Source: Deltaproteobacteria bacterium (GTDB taxonomy: Bacteria > Desulfobacterota > Desulfuromonadia > Desulfuromonadales > Geopsychrobacteraceae). Taken from it: a DNA stretch of 37,243 nucleotides. Location: the NCBI GenBank assembly GCA_024280335.1, contig JAJRQI010000044.1:1-37243 (forward strand). Reading direction: 5' to 3'. Positions within the stretch are counted from its first letter, which is position 1. Every line of letters begins with the position of its first letter. Under the pieces are notes generated by a model. The model was not told the DNA's origin, made no database searches, and worked only from the letters and a program-made list of their open reading frames with translations. Made by a program: the position numbers and the translations under genes. Below, one piece after another: positions 25,967-36,978 of this stretch.

Positions 25967-26614
25967 TCATGCGACCTGCAGCGCCATCAGAATCTGCTGT
26001 TGCACCGAAGTGATCTCTGCCATACCATCAACGGCAATCAACAATCCTGCTTGCCGATAATAGTCTTCCAGCGGTGCGGTCTGCTGGTGATAGACTGCCA
26101 TCCGTTTTCGAATGGTCTCTTCCTGATCATCAGCCCGCTGCTTAAGCTCGCCTGAACAGACATCGCACTTGCCATCCGCTCCGGGAGGGTCAAACTTGAG
26201 GTGAAAGCCCTTCCCGCAGTCCCCACAGCTCCGGCGACCGGTCAAACGCTCGACCAAAGAATCAATATCAACGTCCAAGGAGATAACCGCGTCCAACTCT
26301 TTGCTCAACTCAACCAGATTCAACTTAAGAGCGTCTGCCTGAGGAACGGTGCGCGGGAAACCATCCAGTATAAAACCAGTTGCGCAGTCTACCTGCTGCA
26401 AGCGCTCACGCACAATGCCGACAACGACTTCGTCTGGCACCAGGTCGCCTGCGTCCATATATCCTTTAGCCTTGATGCCCATCGGAGTCTGGCCACTAAC
26501 CGCTGTACGCAACATATCACCAGTAGAAATCTGCGGAATGGCAAACTTCTTGACCAGCATTGCAGCCTGCGTCCCTTTACCGGCACCCGGAGGTCCAAGC
26601 AGAACCAGTTTCAT
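25967..26614 (-). CDS. adk: Adenylate kinase, zinc-LID type
   Basis: 215 residues. It interconverts ATP + AMP and 2 ADP. P-loop GPPGAGKGTQ (7-16), AMP-site segment STGDMLR (30-36) and DGFPRT (84-89) are present. The long LID carries Cys130, Cys133, Cys150 and Cys153 and so should bind a structural zinc. It lies between secY (11 nt) and map (1 nt) within the ribosomal transcript. Confidence 0.98.
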   Translation of the reverse strand: MKLVLLGPPGAGKGTQAAMLVKKFAIPQISTGDMLRTAVSGQTPMGIKAKGYMDAGDLVPDEVVVGIVRERLQQVDCATGFILDGFPRTVPQADALKLNLVELSKELDAVISLDVDIDSLVERLTGRRSCGDCGKGFHLKFDPPGADGKCDVCSGELKQRADDQEETIRKRMAVYHQQTAPLEDYYRQAGLLIAVDGMAEITSVQQQILMALQVA

Positions 26615-26625
26615 CTCAACACCTC

Positions 26626-27933
26626 CTAGCCGTGCCGACCTTTGAGTGTCACACCCTTCATAAATCCTTCGTAGGATCTAGATATAAGATGTGCCTCAAT
26701 TTGCGATGCGGTATCCATTCCGACCCCGACAACAATCAGCAACGACGTCCCACCGAAAAAGAATGGAACATTAAACTGACCGATCATCAACGTTGGCAGT
26801 ACGCAGACCAGCGAAACATAGATGGCACCAGCAAAGGTCAAACGACCGAGAACCGTATCCAGATAATTGGCGGTTTCCTTGCCAGGGCGAACTCCAGGGA
26901 CAAAACCGCCCTGATTCTTGATGTTTTCTGCCACGTTTACCGGGTTGAAGGTAATAGCCGTGTAGAAGTAGCAAAAGAATATGATAAATGCAACATAAAA
27001 AAGGTTATAAATCCAGTGTGAAGGAGTTAAGACTGCAGACACTGATTGCACCCAGGGAACATCGATAAAGCTCGCGATCGTCGCCGGAAACATCATAATT
27101 GAACTGGCGAAAATCGGCGGGATAACGCCACTCATGTTTATCTTCATCGGCAGGTGACTCGCCTGCCCACCCATGTTCCGCATGCCGACTACGCGTTTAG
27201 CATAGTGGATAGGGACTCGACGCTGGGCGCGCTCCATAAAAACAATTGCGGCAACGGTAACCAGCATCAGCACCAGTATGAAAATAACGACCGTCGGTGT
27301 CATCGCTCCGGTTTCCACCAGACGCAACGAGTTAACAATCGCCGAAGGCATCCCGGCAACGATCCCGGCAAAGATAATCAGCGAGATCCCGTTACCGATC
27401 CCACGCTCGGTGATCTGCTCGCCGAGCCACATGATAAAGGCCGTACCGGCAGTCAAGGTAACCACTGTCATCAGAATAAAACCGATACCCGGATTCTGCA
27501 CCACCGGCTCACCAGCCGGACCAACCATCGACTGCAGACCGGTTGCGATTCCCGTCCCCTGAATAACCGCAAGGACTATCGTTCCATAGCGGGTATACTG
27601 AGTAATCTTCTTACGACCCTGTTCACCCTCTTTGGAAAGCTTTTCTATCGGCTCAAAAACAACTGTTAATAACTGCAGAATAATGGAGGCACTGATATAC
27701 GGCATAATACCGAGTGCAAATACAGCCATTTGCTGTAACGCGCCTCCGGTAAATGCACTGACCAGACCGAGCAGGGTGCCCTCGGTCCCTTCAAAGAATT
27801 TTGCCAGAACCTGAGCATCGATCCCCGGCGTCGGCACATGACAACCAACCCGATAGACCGCAAGCATGCCGAGCGTGAAGAGAATTCTCCGCCGCAACTC
27901 AGGGATAGCTAAGATATTCTGCAGCGTCGACAT
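26626..27933 (-). CDS. secY: Preprotein translocase subunit SecY
   Basis: 435 residues with ten predicted membrane helices; the start LQNILAIPELRRRILFTLGM and segments such as GIGNGISLIIFAGI, RRVPIHYAKR and the late FVPGVRPG are classic SecY. It is the pore of the SecYEG channel for export and membrane insertion. It follows rplO by 3 nt at the end of the spc part. Confidence 0.98.
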   Translation of the reverse strand: MSTLQNILAIPELRRRILFTLGMLAVYRVGCHVPTPGIDAQVLAKFFEGTEGTLLGLVSAFTGGALQQMAVFALGIMPYISASIILQLLTVVFEPIEKLSKEGEQGRKKITQYTRYGTIVLAVIQGTGIATGLQSMVGPAGEPVVQNPGIGFILMTVVTLTAGTAFIMWLGEQITERGIGNGISLIIFAGIVAGMPSAIVNSLRLVETGAMTPTVVIFILVLMLVTVAAIVFMERAQRRVPIHYAKRVVGMRNMGGQASHLPMKINMSGVIPPIFASSIMMFPATIASFIDVPWVQSVSAVLTPSHWIYNLFYVAFIIFFCYFYTAITFNPVNVAENIKNQGGFVPGVRPGKETANYLDTVLGRLTFAGAIYVSLVCVLPTLMIGQFNVPFFFGGTSLLIVVGVGMDTASQIEAHLISRSYEGFMKGVTLKGRHG

Positions 27934-27936
27934 AGG

Positions 27937-28377
27937 TTAAAGCACCTCAGCCTTGCCGCCGGCAGCTTCGATCTTCGCTGCGGCAGTCTTGCTGAACTTG
28001 TGTGCCTGAACCGTCAGGGGTTTGGACAGGTCACCATCTGCAAGGATTTTGACTCCGTCCTTAATGCTACCGACCAGACCCACCTTACCCAAGGCTTCGA
28101 GATCGACAACAGTGCCGGACTCAAACCCATCAAGATCACGCAAGTTAACCAGCGAATAAACTTTTTTATTCAATGAAGTGAAACCACGCTTCGGCAAGCG
28201 ACGCTGGAGAGGCATCTGACCGCCTTCAAAACCAGGTTTTACGCCACCACCGCTACGTGCATTTTGACCCTTGTGTCCTTTACCGGAAGTCTTGCCAGTA
28301 CCGGAACCCGGACCACGCCCAATGCGCTTTCTATTTTTAGTCGAACCGGCAGCCGGTTTCAGATTACTTAAATCCAT
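27937..28377 (-). CDS. rplO: 50S ribosomal protein L15
   Basis: 146 residues with the glycine/lysine-rich N-terminus [21 protein letters not shown] that threads through 23S rRNA and a C-terminal globular domain. It is a late assembly protein of the large subunit. 17 nt behind rpmD. Confidence 0.97.
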   Translation of the reverse strand: MDLSNLKPAAGSTKNRKRIGRGPGSGTGKTSGKGHKGQNARSGGGVKPGFEGGQMPLQRRLPKRGFTSLNKKVYSLVNLRDLDGFESGTVVDLEALGKVGLVGSIKDGVKILADGDLSKPLTVQAHKFSKTAAAKIEAAGGKAEVL

Positions 28378-28394
28378 CTCGCTGTCCTCTAGTT

Positions 28395-28571
28395 TCAGTC
28401 TTCTACCGCAACCATGTGCTCAACCTTGAAGATCATCCCACGAATTTCCGGGGTATCCTGTAGGGTTACAGTCTGTTGCAGACGTTTCAATCCAAGCCCC
28501 TTAAGCACCTTGCCAAAGTAGGCCGGCCGGCCGATGGGACTCTTTTTCAGAGTGACCTTTACTTCTGCCAT
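28395..28571 (-). CDS. rpmD: 50S ribosomal protein L30
   Basis: A 58-residue gene read from the minus strand: [20 protein letters not shown] at the start and HMVAVED at the end, with the ferredoxin-like L30 signature [10 protein letters not shown]. Length and position between rpsE and rplO match the family. Confidence 0.96.
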   Translation of the reverse strand: MAEVKVTLKKSPIGRPAYFGKVLKGLGLKRLQQTVTLQDTPEIRGMIFKVEHMVAVED

Positions 28572-28594
28572 GTCAATATCTCCTTAAAAGACCC

Positions 28595-29086
28595 TTAGTC
28601 GTTGGCCAGGCCGCGACGGGCTTTAATTTCTTCCGGGCTTTTAAGCATACCCAGAGCATTAATGGTCGCCTTAACCACGTTGTGCGGATTATTGGATCCG
28701 AGGCACTTGGTTAAAATATTGCCGATACCGACCGCCTCAAGAACCGGACGCACAGCACCGCCAGCTATAACCCCGGTACCCTCGGACGCCGGTTTCAGCA
28801 GAACCCTGCCGGCACCAAACTTACCGATGACGTCATAGGGGATGGTCCGACCATCCTGAATCGGCACAGTGATTAAGTTCTTTTTTGCTTGCTCAACACC
28901 CTTGCGGATCGCCTCAGGAACCTCTTTCGCTTTACCCAGGCCATAGCCTACATGCCCTTCACCATCACCAACGACTACCAAAGCGGAGAAGCTGAAGCGA
29001 CGACCACCTTTAACCACCTTGGAGTTCCGGTTGATATGAATGACGCGATCGGTCAATTCTAATTTATTAGGATCAATGCGCAGCAC
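28595..29086 (-). CDS. rpsE: 30S ribosomal protein S5
   Basis: 163 residues, with the double-stranded RNA-binding N domain ([20 protein letters not shown], then [20 protein letters not shown]) and the C-terminal domain containing [16 protein letters not shown]. It lines the mRNA entry and affects decoding accuracy. 11 nt behind rplR. Confidence 0.98.
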   Translation of the reverse strand: MLRIDPNKLELTDRVIHINRNSKVVKGGRRFSFSALVVVGDGEGHVGYGLGKAKEVPEAIRKGVEQAKKNLITVPIQDGRTIPYDVIGKFGAGRVLLKPASEGTGVIAGGAVRPVLEAVGIGNILTKCLGSNNPHNVVKATINALGMLKSPEEIKARRGLAND

Positions 29087-29097
29087 AGCCCTTCTCC

Positions 29098-29463
29098 TTA
29101 AAGCTTCAGTCCGGCTTCACGTGCAGCATCAGCCAGCGCCTGAACGCGGCCTTGATACAGGAAACCGTTACGGTCATAAACGACCTTAGTAATATTCTGA
29201 TCAAGCGCCTTCTTAGCAATGGCTGTACCGACAGATTTAGCTGCCCCTACGTTACCACCGTTGTTCAAGCCCTCAACTTCCTTACCAATAGTTGATGCAG
29301 CCGCCAAAGTCCGACCTGTTGAATCTTCTATAATCTGGGCATAAATATGCTTTGCACTACGGAAGATAGAAAGCCGGGGGCAGTCAGCGGTGCCACGTAC
29401 TTTTTTTCTAACGCGTGCCTGGCGTTTCAGCCGGGCAATACGTCTTTTCTGGGAAACATCCAC
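29098..29463 (-). CDS. rplR: 50S ribosomal protein L18
   Basis: 121 residues with [18 protein letters not shown] and [20 protein letters not shown], the L18 core that binds 5S rRNA together with L5 and L25. It lies 28 nt behind rplF. Confidence 0.97.
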   Translation of the reverse strand: MDVSQKRRIARLKRQARVRKKVRGTADCPRLSIFRSAKHIYAQIIEDSTGRTLAAASTIGKEVEGLNNGGNVGAAKSVGTAIAKKALDQNITKVVYDRNGFLYQGRVQALADAAREAGLKL

Positions 29464-29491
29464 AGCATATGCTCCTTGTTGTTAACTAAGC

Positions 29492-30028
29492 CTACTTGCC
29501 GGCCTTACCAGCCTTACGTACAATGTGCTCATCCGCATACTTGATTCCTTTGCCTTTATATGGCTCCGGCTTTCGGAAAGAGCGAATCTTTGCAGCAGCC
29601 GAGCCAACCAACTGCTTATCAATTCCCTTCACTGTCAGTTTCGTCTGCTTTTCTACTTCGACACTGATTCCTATTGGAAGTTCATAGACTACCGGGTGGG
29701 AAAACCCGAGTGAGAGGGTTAGCACTTTACCACTGATCTCGGCACGGTAACCGACGCCTTTGATCTGCAGCTCTTTTTCAAAACCTGCGGTAACACCAAC
29801 AACCATGTTGTTGATCAGGGCACGGGTCAAACCGTGCAGAGCACTATCCTGCTTATCATCGGTTGGGCGAGTAACAGTAATCTGGTCAGTCTCAACTGCA
29901 ATAGTCATACGCTCATGCAGATTCTGAGTCAGGTTACCTTTCGGGCCCTGTACCGTCAATTTGTTACCGTCGAGGGAAACCTTGACGCCCGCAGGGATTG
30001 CTACAGGCAATTTACCTATACGTGACAT
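29492..30028 (-). CDS. rplF: 50S ribosomal protein L6
   Basis: 178 residues, two repeated L6 folds, beginning [17 protein letters not shown] and ending with the conserved [14 protein letters not shown] segment that touches the sarcin-ricin loop region. ATG 30028 follows AAGGAG by 7 nt; a longer in-frame reading to 30253 runs through rpsH and has no family-like residues, so it is not used. Confidence 0.97.
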   Translation of the reverse strand: MSRIGKLPVAIPAGVKVSLDGNKLTVQGPKGNLTQNLHERMTIAVETDQITVTRPTDDKQDSALHGLTRALINNMVVGVTAGFEKELQIKGVGYRAEISGKVLTLSLGFSHPVVYELPIGISVEVEKQTKLTVKGIDKQLVGSAAAKIRSFRKPEPYKGKGIKYADEHIVRKAGKAGK

Positions 30029-30053
30029 TGTCGAACTCCTTGTTCTATTGCGC

Positions 30054-30452
30054 TTACCAGACGGTACAGATGACTTCACCGCCGACTTGCGCTTTGCGCG
30101 CGGCGGCATCATCAAGGACCCCCATGGAGGTCGACAGAATCGACGCACCAAGACCATTCTTGACCCGAGGAATCTCATCCTTACCAACATAAACCCGGCG
30201 ACCAGGCGTCGACACACGCTTGATCTCGTGGATGACCGGAAGCTGGTTATCATCGTACTTCAAGTAGATGCGCAGAACACCCTGCTTGTTGTCACTGATA
30301 GTTTTAATGTTTTTGATGTAGCCAAGGTCTTTAAGGACGGTAGCTACAGCAACTTTGACGTTGCTGGAAGGGATATCTAGTTTGGCGTGTTTTGCAACCC
30401 CGGCATTGCGAATGCGGGTCAACAGATCCGCCATCGGATCAGTCATAGACAT
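30054..30452 (-). CDS. rpsH: 30S ribosomal protein S8
   Basis: 132 residues, [20 protein letters not shown] at the start and the C-terminal [22 protein letters not shown], both S8 hallmarks. A central 16S binder and, in E. coli, repressor of the spc operon. 21 nt behind rpsN. Confidence 0.98.
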   Translation of the reverse strand: MSMTDPMADLLTRIRNAGVAKHAKLDIPSSNVKVAVATVLKDLGYIKNIKTISDNKQGVLRIYLKYDDNQLPVIHEIKRVSTPGRRVYVGKDEIPRVKNGLGASILSTSMGVLDDAAARKAQVGGEVICTVW

Positions 30453-30473
30453 TGGTGGTACTCCTTCTTGCTG

Positions 30474-30659
30474 TTACCAGCTGGACTTGACGACGCCGGG
30501 GAGCTTCCCCTCCGAAGCCAGTTTCCGCAGACAAATTCTGCACATATCGAACTTACGATAATAAGCACGGGGACGACCGCAAATTGGGCAGCGATTGTAC
30601 TCCTGGACCGCAAACTTCTTCGGTCGCTTGGCTTTGGCTATCATTGATTTTTTTGCCAC
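30474..30659 (-). CDS. rpsN: 30S ribosomal protein S14, zinc type
   Basis: 61 residues, the short zinc-binding S14 form, with Cys24, Cys27, Cys40 and Cys43 (CPIC and CRIC). It sits in the head of the small subunit. The short form without the extended zinc-free N-terminus is the only S14 in this cluster. Confidence 0.97.
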   Translation of the reverse strand: MAKKSMIAKAKRPKKFAVQEYNRCPICGRPRAYYRKFDMCRICLRKLASEGKLPGVVKSSW

Positions 30660-30676
30660 AGTATCCTCCGCCTGAT

Positions 30677-31216
30677 CTATTTTCTGAACGGCATGCCGAG
30701 ACCGGCCAGCAGTGCGCGGCCTTCCTCGTCAGTTTTAGCCGTTGTTACAATCGTAATATTCAGTCCGGACACCTTGGCAATCTTGTCAAGGTCGATTTCC
30801 GGGAAAATCAATTGTTCCTGGATCCCCAGAGTGTAATTACCACGACCATCAAATGCCTTCGCAGAGATACCCTTGAAATCACGAACACGCGGCAAAGCCA
30901 CATTGATCAGGCGATCAAGAAATTCCCAGGCGCGACTCTGACGCAGCGTCACACAGGTCCCGATCGGCACATCTTCACGCAGTTTAAAGCCTGCAATCGC
31001 CTTTTTGGACTTGGTAATCACTGCTTTTTGACCGGCAATCTGCTCCAGTTCCTCTACAGCAGATTCCAGTAGCTTAGGGTTCTGGATGGCTTCACCTAAG
31101 CCCATATTCAGAACCACTTTCTCAATCCGAGGAACTTCCATGACGTTCTTGTACTGAAATTCCTTCATCAGGGCAGGAACCTGCTCCTGAAGATATGACT
31201 GTTTCAACCTGGCCAT
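30677..31216 (-). CDS. rplE: 50S ribosomal protein L5
   Basis: 179 residues with [36 protein letters not shown] and [19 protein letters not shown]. It binds 5S rRNA and makes the central-protuberance bridge to S13. 12 nt behind rplX. Confidence 0.98.
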   Translation of the reverse strand: MARLKQSYLQEQVPALMKEFQYKNVMEVPRIEKVVLNMGLGEAIQNPKLLESAVEELEQIAGQKAVITKSKKAIAGFKLREDVPIGTCVTLRQSRAWEFLDRLINVALPRVRDFKGISAKAFDGRGNYTLGIQEQLIFPEIDLDKIAKVSGLNITIVTTAKTDEEGRALLAGLGMPFRK

Positions 31217-31228
31217 CGAACTCTCCGT

Positions 31229-31558
31229 TTATTTATCAACAATCTCGTTACATTTCTTGCAGTAACGGGCTTTGTTACCGTCTTCGAGCACCCTTACACC
31301 GGTTCGCACAGCTTCGCTGCATGACCCGCAGACAAGCATGACATTTGAAATGCTCATCGGTGCTTCTTTCTCGACAATGCCCCCCTCAGGATTGAGTTGG
31401 GTTGGACGAGTGTGACGCTTAATGATATTGAGGCTTTCTACCACAACGCGGCCCTTGGCCGGGAACACGCGCAAAACTTTACCCGTTTTGCCCTTTTCCT
31501 TGCCGGCGATAATCTTCACTATGTCATCTTTTTTGACATGTAATTTTACAGTTGCCAT
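31229..31558 (-). CDS. rplX: 50S ribosomal protein L24 with zinc ribbon
   Basis: 109 residues: KOW domain (VKKDDIVKIIAGKEKGKTGK) that starts large-subunit assembly, plus a C-terminal zinc-ribbon-like part with Cys77, Cys80, Cys100 and Cys103 (CGSC, CKKC). 26 nt behind rplN. Confidence 0.97.
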   Translation of the reverse strand: MATVKLHVKKDDIVKIIAGKEKGKTGKVLRVFPAKGRVVVESLNIIKRHTRPTQLNPEGGIVEKEAPMSISNVMLVCGSCSEAVRTGVRVLEDGNKARYCKKCNEIVDK

Positions 31559-31584
31559 CGCTTCAAGACTCCAACAGTCAGATA

Positions 31585-31953
31585 TTAAAGAACTTCAGGT
31601 GCCAGCGAGACGATCTTCATAAAGTTCCGAGCCCGCAGCTCTCTGGCGACAGGGCCGAAGATACGGGTGCCGACCGGTTCATTACCAACATTAACAACAA
31701 CTGCAGAGTTGCCGTCAAAGCGGATGAAAGATCCGTCCGGACGTGGGACTTCTTTGGCAGTTCGTACGATAACCGCACGCACAACATCGCCCTTCTTGAC
31801 CTTTGAATTCGGCAGTGCCTCTTTGACACTGCAGATAATGATATCACCGATACCGGCGTACTTACGTTTGGACCCACCTGGAACCTTGATACAGCAAAGT
31901 TTCTTGGCACCAGAGTTATCCGCGACAGTAAGCATGGACTGCATTTGAATCAT
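31585..31953 (-). CDS. rplN: 50S ribosomal protein L14
   Basis: 122 residues, the standard size, beginning [21 protein letters not shown] place the start at ATG 31953, eight bases after GGAG; the frame stays open to 32007, but that would overlap rpsQ and add residues not seen in L14. It contacts 16S helix 14 at an intersubunit bridge. Confidence 0.97.
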   Translation of the reverse strand: MIQMQSMLTVADNSGAKKLCCIKVPGGSKRKYAGIGDIIICSVKEALPNSKVKKGDVVRAVIVRTAKEVPRPDGSFIRFDGNSAVVVNVGNEPVGTRIFGPVARELRARNFMKIVSLAPEVL

Positions 31954-31964
31954 GACGTATTCTC

Positions 31965-32231
31965 CTACGCGGTAACGGCCTTCTCTAGAACCTGGCGGAC
32001 CCGCCAACGCTTGTCTTTCGACAAGGGTCTGGTTTCGACAATAAGGACCTTATCACCAACAACGCAGCTGTTCGACTCGTCATGAGCCTTGCAGTTGACT
32101 TTGCGTTTGATGAATTTTTTATAAATGCTGTGCTTAACCAGACGATCAACCCGTACCACAACGGTCTTGTCCATCTTGTCACTAACCACAACGCCGACCC
32201 GGGTTCTCCGGTTACCTCGTTCTTGACTCAT
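31965..32231 (-). CDS. rpsQ: 30S ribosomal protein S17
   Basis: 88 residues, OB fold, with [18 protein letters not shown] and [20 protein letters not shown] primary 16S binder. It lies 11 nt after rpmC and 11 nt before rplN. Confidence 0.97.
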   Translation of the reverse strand: MSQERGNRRTRVGVVVSDKMDKTVVVRVDRLVKHSIYKKFIKRKVNCKAHDESNSCVVGDKVLIVETRPLSKDKRWRVRQVLEKAVTA

Positions 32232-32242
32232 TGTTTCCTCAC

Positions 32243-32434
32243 CTAGGCATTCAACTTGCTGGAAAGAACTGTTTTCACGCGTGCAACGTCTTTCCGAACC
32301 TGCGATACCCGGGCAGAATTCTCCAGGTGTCCAGTATGGAGCTGGAACCGTAGATTAAACAGTTCCTGCTGCAGTTCGTCAGCTTTTGCCTGCAATTCTT
32401 CGACACTGAGGTCTTTGATTTCACTAGCCTTCAT
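32243..32434 (-). CDS. rpmC: 50S ribosomal protein L29
   Basis: 63 residues forming two antiparallel helices, with [19 protein letters not shown] and the [12 protein letters not shown] helix. It sits by the tunnel exit next to L23. Its start overlaps the end of rplP by 11 nt. Confidence 0.97.
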   Translation of the reverse strand: MKASEIKDLSVEELQAKADELQQELFNLRFQLHTGHLENSARVSQVRKDVARVKTVLSSKLNA

Positions 32435-32846
32435 CGCCAGCCTCTCTTTTCACAAACTTGGTCCGCACCGGCAGTTTATGGGCGGCGAGGCGGAACGCCT
32501 CTCGCGCAACCTCTTCGCTGACACCCTGCATTTCATACATGATATGACCGGGCTTGACAACGGCAACCCATTTCTCCGGCGAACCCTTACCTTTACCCAT
32601 CCGCGTTTCAGCAGGCTTGCTGGTCAGCGGCTTATGTGGAAAGGAACGGATCCAGATCTTACCGCCCCGCTTAATATAACGGGTCATCGCCCGACGAGCA
32701 GCTTCGATCTGACGAGCACTCAGCCAGCCGCAATCGAGTGCCTGCAATCCGTAATCTCCAAAATTGACTTCGGTACCACGGCTCGCCTGTCCGGCCATTC
32801 GCCCGGTAAACTGCTTTCTACGCTTAACCTTTTTCGGCATTAACAT
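32424..32846 (-). CDS. rplP: 50S ribosomal protein L16
   Basis: 140 residues, [20 protein letters not shown] at the start and [20 protein letters not shown] in the middle, diagnostic for L16, which lies near the A-site tRNA and peptidyl-transferase centre. The ATG at 32846 has AGGAG 9 nt upstream. Confidence 0.98.
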   Translation of the reverse strand: MLMPKKVKRRKQFTGRMAGQASRGTEVNFGDYGLQALDCGWLSARQIEAARRAMTRYIKRGGKIWIRSFPHKPLTSKPAETRMGKGKGSPEKWVAVVKPGHIMYEMQGVSEEVAREAFRLAAHKLPVRTKFVKREAGDEG

Positions 32847-32862
32847 GACAAGTTACTCCTGA

Positions 32863-33513
32863 TCAGCCGGCTGGCTGTTCTTTATCTTTTCCAAGGACTT
32901 CACCCTTGAAAATCAGCACTTTGACACCGATGATCCCATAAGTGGTCTTGGCTTCAGCGAAACCATAATCGATGTCGGCACGCAGAGTATGCAAGGGCAC
33001 GCGCCCTTCACGATACCATTCAATGCGGCTCATCTCAGCGCCGCCCAGACGGCCGGCACAATTAATTTTGATCCCCTTGGCACCAAACTTAAGAGCCATA
33101 CTGACACTGCGCTTCATGGCACGACGGAATGCTACCCGGCGCTCCATCTGCAGTGCAACATTCTCGGCAACCAACTGCGCATCAACTTCAGGCTTACGAA
33201 CCTCCTGAATATTAATGAAGCACTCACAATCGGTGATCTTGGCTAAATCCTTCTTCAGGACTTCGACTTCAGAGCCCTTCTTACCGATGATGATACCGGG
33301 GCGCGCAGCAAAAATATTGATTTTTACCTTATTTGCCGCCCGCTCAAGCTCGATCTTGGAAATTCCTGCATGATAAAGCCGCTTCTTTAAGAAATTACGC
33401 AGCTTCAGGTCAGCATGGAGTTTTTCCGCATAATCGGAATCTGCATACCAGCGGGATTCCCAAGTCCGGTTGATCCCCAGACGAAATCCTATAGGATGAA
33501 CTTTCTGGCCCAA
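32863..33513 (-). CDS. rpsC: 30S ribosomal protein S3
   Basis: 216 residues: [20 protein letters not shown] at the start, a KH domain with the GIIIGKKG loop (about 75-82), and the C-terminal domain with [20 protein letters not shown]. It helps form the mRNA entry with S4 and S5. 17 nt behind rplV. Confidence 0.98.
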   Translation of the reverse strand: MGQKVHPIGFRLGINRTWESRWYADSDYAEKLHADLKLRNFLKKRLYHAGISKIELERAANKVKINIFAARPGIIIGKKGSEVEVLKKDLAKITDCECFINIQEVRKPEVDAQLVAENVALQMERRVAFRRAMKRSVSMALKFGAKGIKINCAGRLGGAEMSRIEWYREGRVPLHTLRADIDYGFAEAKTTYGIIGVKVLIFKGEVLGKDKEQPAG

Positions 33514-33530
33514 AGGGACACCTCCTTGAC

Positions 33531-33863
33531 TTACTTAACGTCCAGAACCACAGTGATGTGACTGGTCGGCTTACGAATCCGGCTGGCTCGGCCTTGTGCA
33601 CGAGGCATGAAACGCCGCAGTACGGGGCCCTGATCAACCACCACTGTTTTAACAAACAGCGCGTCGATATCAGAAACACCCTTCTGCTCAGCGTTAGCTA
33701 CAGCTGATTTCAACAATTTTGAAAGAATGGGCGCGGTTTTTTGCGGGGAAAACTGCAGGATATTCATCGCATCCTGAATTCCTTTACCGCGCACCATATC
33801 TACAACAAGTCGCGCCTTCCGTGGTGAAAGACGGACGTTCCTTAGCTTTGCTTGTGTTTCCAT
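33531..33863 (-). CDS. rplV: 50S ribosomal protein L22
   Basis: 110 residues with [17 protein letters not shown] and the tunnel hairpin [18 protein letters not shown], which lines the constriction with L4 and is where macrolide-resistance changes occur in other bacteria; no deletion is seen here. Confidence 0.98.
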   Translation of the reverse strand: METQAKLRNVRLSPRKARLVVDMVRGKGIQDAMNILQFSPQKTAPILSKLLKSAVANAEQKGVSDIDALFVKTVVVDQGPVLRRFMPRAQGRASRIRKPTSHITVVLDVK

Positions 33864-33894
33864 TATTCGGAACTCCTATCAGGCAACGTCGTTC

Positions 33895-34176
33895 TTACTT
33901 TCTGACCTTACTCTTCCGATCAGATCCATGACCATAATAGGTCCGAGTCGGGGCGAACTCACCGAGTTTGTGCCCAACCATGTTTTCACTGACGAAAACA
34001 GGGACGAACTTTCTACCATTATGCACGGCAAAAGTCGAGCCTACGAATTCCGGAATAATGGTCGAACGACGAGACCAGGTCTTAATGACCTTGTTCCGGC
34101 TTGCTTCACCTTCGAGATCGACCTTGCGAAGAAGGCATTCTTGCACGTAAGGTCCTTTTTTAATTGATCTTGCCAC
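33895..34176 (-). CDS. rpsS: 30S ribosomal protein S19
   Basis: 93 residues, [19 protein letters not shown] and the conserved [19 protein letters not shown], then [13 protein letters not shown]. It sits in the head next to S13. 29 nt behind rplB. Confidence 0.98.
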   Translation of the reverse strand: MARSIKKGPYVQECLLRKVDLEGEASRNKVIKTWSRRSTIIPEFVGSTFAVHNGRKFVPVFVSENMVGHKLGEFAPTRTYYGHGSDRKSKVRK

Positions 34177-34205
34177 GGTCGTCTCCTAGAGCCTGATTCT
34201 AAAAT

Positions 34206-35033
34206 CTACTTTTTGTTCCTACGGCGTACGATGAACTTATCGGTACGTTTATTGGTCCGAGTTTTATAGCCTTTGGTCGGCACGCCCCAAGGAGTAACCG
34301 GGTGACGTCCACCAGAACTCTTCCCTTCACCACCACCATGCGGGTGATCAACCGGGTTCATGGCAACACCACGAGATTGTGGACGCTTACCAAGCCAGCG
34401 ATTTCGACCAGCCTTGCCGATCTTAACCTTTTCATGGTCCAGATTACCAACCTGGCCAACCGTTGCACGGCACTCCTGTAAGACCAAGCGGACTTCACCG
34501 GAAGGCAAACGAAGTTGAGCGTAGCGACCCTCCTTGGCAGCGATCATTGCATAAGCGCCGGCACTGCGGGCCATTTGACCACCTTTGCCGACTTTCATCT
34601 CGACATTATGTACCCAGGTACCGAGTGGAATCGACTTGATCATCATCGCATTACCCGGAGTAATGTCGGCAGTTTCACTGGTTACAACCGTATCACCGAC
34701 ATTCAGCCCCTGAGGCGCCAGAATGTAACGTTTCTCTCCATCAGTGAAATACAGCAGAGCAATCCGCGAACTCCGGTTCGGATCATACTCGATTGCAGCT
34801 ACCTTCGCCGGGATCTCCAACTTGTCACGACGGAAATCGATTATCCGATACCTGCGCTTATGACCACCACCGGTGTGACGCTTGGTGATACGGCCAGCAT
34901 TGTTACGACCACCCGACTTTTTCAACGGTGCCAGCAGCGGTTTTTCAGGCGCAGACTTAGTGACTTCCTCAAAAGTCGATGACGTCATATGACGCCGCCC
35001 AGCCGAGGTCGGATTATATCTCTTGATACCCAT
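34206..35033 (-). CDS. rplB: 50S ribosomal protein L2
   Basis: 275 residues, with the C-terminal [14 protein letters not shown] loop (His230 matches the His229 of E. coli near the peptidyl-transferase centre). A primary 23S binder and intersubunit bridge protein. Ordinary length, 33 nt behind rplW. Confidence 0.98.
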   Translation of the reverse strand: MGIKRYNPTSAGRRHMTSSTFEEVTKSAPEKPLLAPLKKSGGRNNAGRITKRHTGGGHKRRYRIIDFRRDKLEIPAKVAAIEYDPNRSSRIALLYFTDGEKRYILAPQGLNVGDTVVTSETADITPGNAMMIKSIPLGTWVHNVEMKVGKGGQMARSAGAYAMIAAKEGRYAQLRLPSGEVRLVLQECRATVGQVGNLDHEKVKIGKAGRNRWLGKRPQSRGVAMNPVDHPHGGGEGKSSGGRHPVTPWGVPTKGYKTRTNKRTDKFIVRRRNKK

Positions 35034-35066
35034 AATAACTACTCCATACCTGCAAAGCGCGCGGCC

Positions 35067-35354
35067 TTACACGCCGTAAAAATCGATATTGTGACCTTCT
35101 TCAAGAGTCACGTAAGCTTTTTTCCAGTTGCTCCGTTGGCCAAGGTTGGTGCCTACCCGCTTTACCTTGCCGCGAAACAAAATTGTATTGACTGATTTCA
35201 CTTTAACGTCAAAAGCCTTTTCGACCGCCTGCTTGATTTCAATCTTGTTGGCGGTGCGCGCAACCTCAAAGACGACAACCGGGGCTGCTTCCTTGAGAAT
35301 ATTTGCTTTCTCAGTAATCAGCGGCTTATGGATAATTTGGTGCAGAGGCTTCAT
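35067..35354 (-). CDS. rplW: 50S ribosomal protein L23
   Basis: 95 residues, with [14 protein letters not shown] and [15 protein letters not shown]. It is the docking site for trigger factor and SRP at the tunnel exit. It overlaps rplD by 4 nt (ATGA). Confidence 0.97.
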   Translation of the reverse strand: MKPLHQIIHKPLITEKANILKEAAPVVVFEVARTANKIEIKQAVEKAFDVKVKSVNTILFRGKVKRVGTNLGQRSNWKKAYVTLEEGHNIDFYGV

Positions 35355-35974
35355 TTTTCCAGTGCTCCTTCAATCTGGCCTATCGCAGCGTCGGTCAGCA
35401 CCAGATTCGGGTACTTGAGGATGTCATAAACATTCACCCCCTCAGCGCGGAGAACTTTTACATTGCGCAGGTTCCTGGCCGACAGCTCAACATTTACATC
35501 AGCTTGGTCGATAACAACCAGAGCTCCATCCAGTTCAAAACGCTGCATCAGCTGATTGAAACACTTGGTGCTGATAGATTCCAAGCTGATCTCTTTGAGC
35601 ACAGTCATTTTTTCTGCCTGAAAACGGACAGAAAGAGCACTACAGAGTGCCGCCTGCTTTACCTTGCGGTTCAACTTGAAGGCATACGAGCGTGGCTGCG
35701 GCCCAAAAGCAACACCACCACCGACAAAGTGCGGAGCGCTCACGGTACCCTGACGAGCATTACCGGTACCCTTTTGACGGTACGGTTTTTTCCCACCACC
35801 AGCAACGGCGCTGCGGTTCTTGACCGCGGCACTCCCCTGACGGCGAGCAGCCCGCTGGTAGCGAACCATGTCGTGCAGCAAATAGCCTTTTACTTCAGTA
35901 TTAAAAACCGCGTCAGCGATTTCTCGCTCACCGACCTGGTTTTTATCCTGATCAAATACAGTTACAGTTGCCAT
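35351..35974 (-). CDS. rplD: 50S ribosomal protein L4
   Basis: 207 residues, with the tunnel-reaching loop [19 protein letters not shown] and the C-terminal [18 protein letters not shown]. In E. coli L4 also represses the S10 operon through its leader; here rpsJ is directly behind tuf, so no such leader is visible at that point. Confidence 0.98.
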   Translation of the reverse strand: MATVTVFDQDKNQVGEREIADAVFNTEVKGYLLHDMVRYQRAARRQGSAAVKNRSAVAGGGKKPYRQKGTGNARQGTVSAPHFVGGGVAFGPQPRSYAFKLNRKVKQAALCSALSVRFQAEKMTVLKEISLESISTKCFNQLMQRFELDGALVVIDQADVNVELSARNLRNVKVLRAEGVNVYDILKYPNLVLTDAAIGQIEGALEK

Positions 35975-35999
35975 TTCTATACTCCTGCGTCCGTAGCGC

Positions 36000-36623
36000 T
36001 TAAGCCTTGGTTCCCTTGCGGATCATGACCAGGCCATTTTTAGGTCCGGGCACGGCACCACGCACAAGGATGAGATTCTGTTCCGGGCGGACATCGACGA
36101 CGATCAGATTCTGAGTAGTCACCCGGACATTACCCATCTGGCCAGGCATCTTCTTGCCCTTGAATACTTTCGATGGCGATGCGGATTGTCCAATCGCACC
36201 AGGTCCACGCTTGAACATCGAACCGTGACTAGCGCGACCACCGGAAAATCCCCAGCGCTTTATGACACCCTGGAAGCCTTTACCTTTGCTGGTTCCAGTA
36301 ACATCAATCCGGTCACCCGGTTTGAATATGTCACAAGTCACTTCATCTCCCAGCTGACAGTCCTGCTCAGCCTTGAATTCACGAATATGAGCAAAGGCAC
36401 CCTTAGCTACCTTTTTAAAGTGACCCATCTCCGGCTTATTAACGCGATGCGCCTTTTTCTCACCGAAGCCAAGCTGAACGGCTTCATAACCGTCAGTTGC
36501 TGCAGCCTTCTTTTGCAGAACGGTACAGGGACCTGCTTCCAATACGGTCACTGGAATTCGCTGCCCATCGGCGGCGTAAACCTGACTCATTCCGATTTTT
36601 CTTCCTAACAATCCGTTGATCAT
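36000..36623 (-). CDS. rplC: 50S ribosomal protein L3
   Basis: 207 residues, starting [16 protein letters not shown], with the long central extension [20 protein letters not shown] and [13 protein letters not shown] reaching toward the peptidyl-transferase centre. 35 nt behind rpsJ. Confidence 0.98.
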   Translation of the reverse strand: MINGLLGRKIGMSQVYAADGQRIPVTVLEAGPCTVLQKKAAATDGYEAVQLGFGEKKAHRVNKPEMGHFKKVAKGAFAHIREFKAEQDCQLGDEVTCDIFKPGDRIDVTGTSKGKGFQGVIKRWGFSGGRASHGSMFKRGPGAIGQSASPSKVFKGKKMPGQMGNVRVTTQNLIVVDVRPEQNLILVRGAVPGPKNGLVMIRKGTKA

Positions 36624-36658
36624 TGCTGTTGCCCTTAACTCGCTATGTGTATGATCGC

Positions 36659-36967
36659 CTAGAGCTTGATCTCAACATCAACACCGGCCGACAGGTCGAG
36701 TTTCATCAATGCATCGACAGTCTGCTGAGTCGGCTCCATAATGTCCAAGAGGCGTTTGTGGGTCCGAATTTCAAACTGCTCACGACTTTTCTTGTCAACA
36801 TGAGGACCACGCAGAACGCAGTACTTGTTGATGATAGTCGGCAGCGGAATCGGACCGACCAGGCGAGAACCGGTACGCTTGGTGGTGTCAACGATTTCTG
36901 CTACGGCCTGATCAAGCAGATTATGATCATAGGCCTTCAGGCGAATTCTAATCTTCTGAGTAGACAT
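36659..36967 (-). CDS. rpsJ: 30S ribosomal protein S10
   Basis: 102 residues with [20 protein letters not shown] and the loop [20 protein letters not shown]. It is a head protein and also partners NusB in transcription antitermination. It starts only 11 nt after the tuf stop, so it shares the str-type transcript. Confidence 0.98.
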   Translation of the reverse strand: MSTQKIRIRLKAYDHNLLDQAVAEIVDTTKRTGSRLVGPIPLPTIINKYCVLRGPHVDKKSREQFEIRTHKRLLDIMEPTQQTVDALMKLDLSAGVDVEIKL

Positions 36968-36978
36968 GGTGATTCCTT

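Noticed and set aside
30029-30253. 75-codon N-terminal extension of rplF
   Set aside because: It would run through rpsH in another frame; the conserved L6 start with AAGGAG lies at 30028.
32256-32843. 195-codon open frame on the plus strand
   Set aside because: Antisense to rpmC and rplP; a by-product of codon bias in ribosomal genes.
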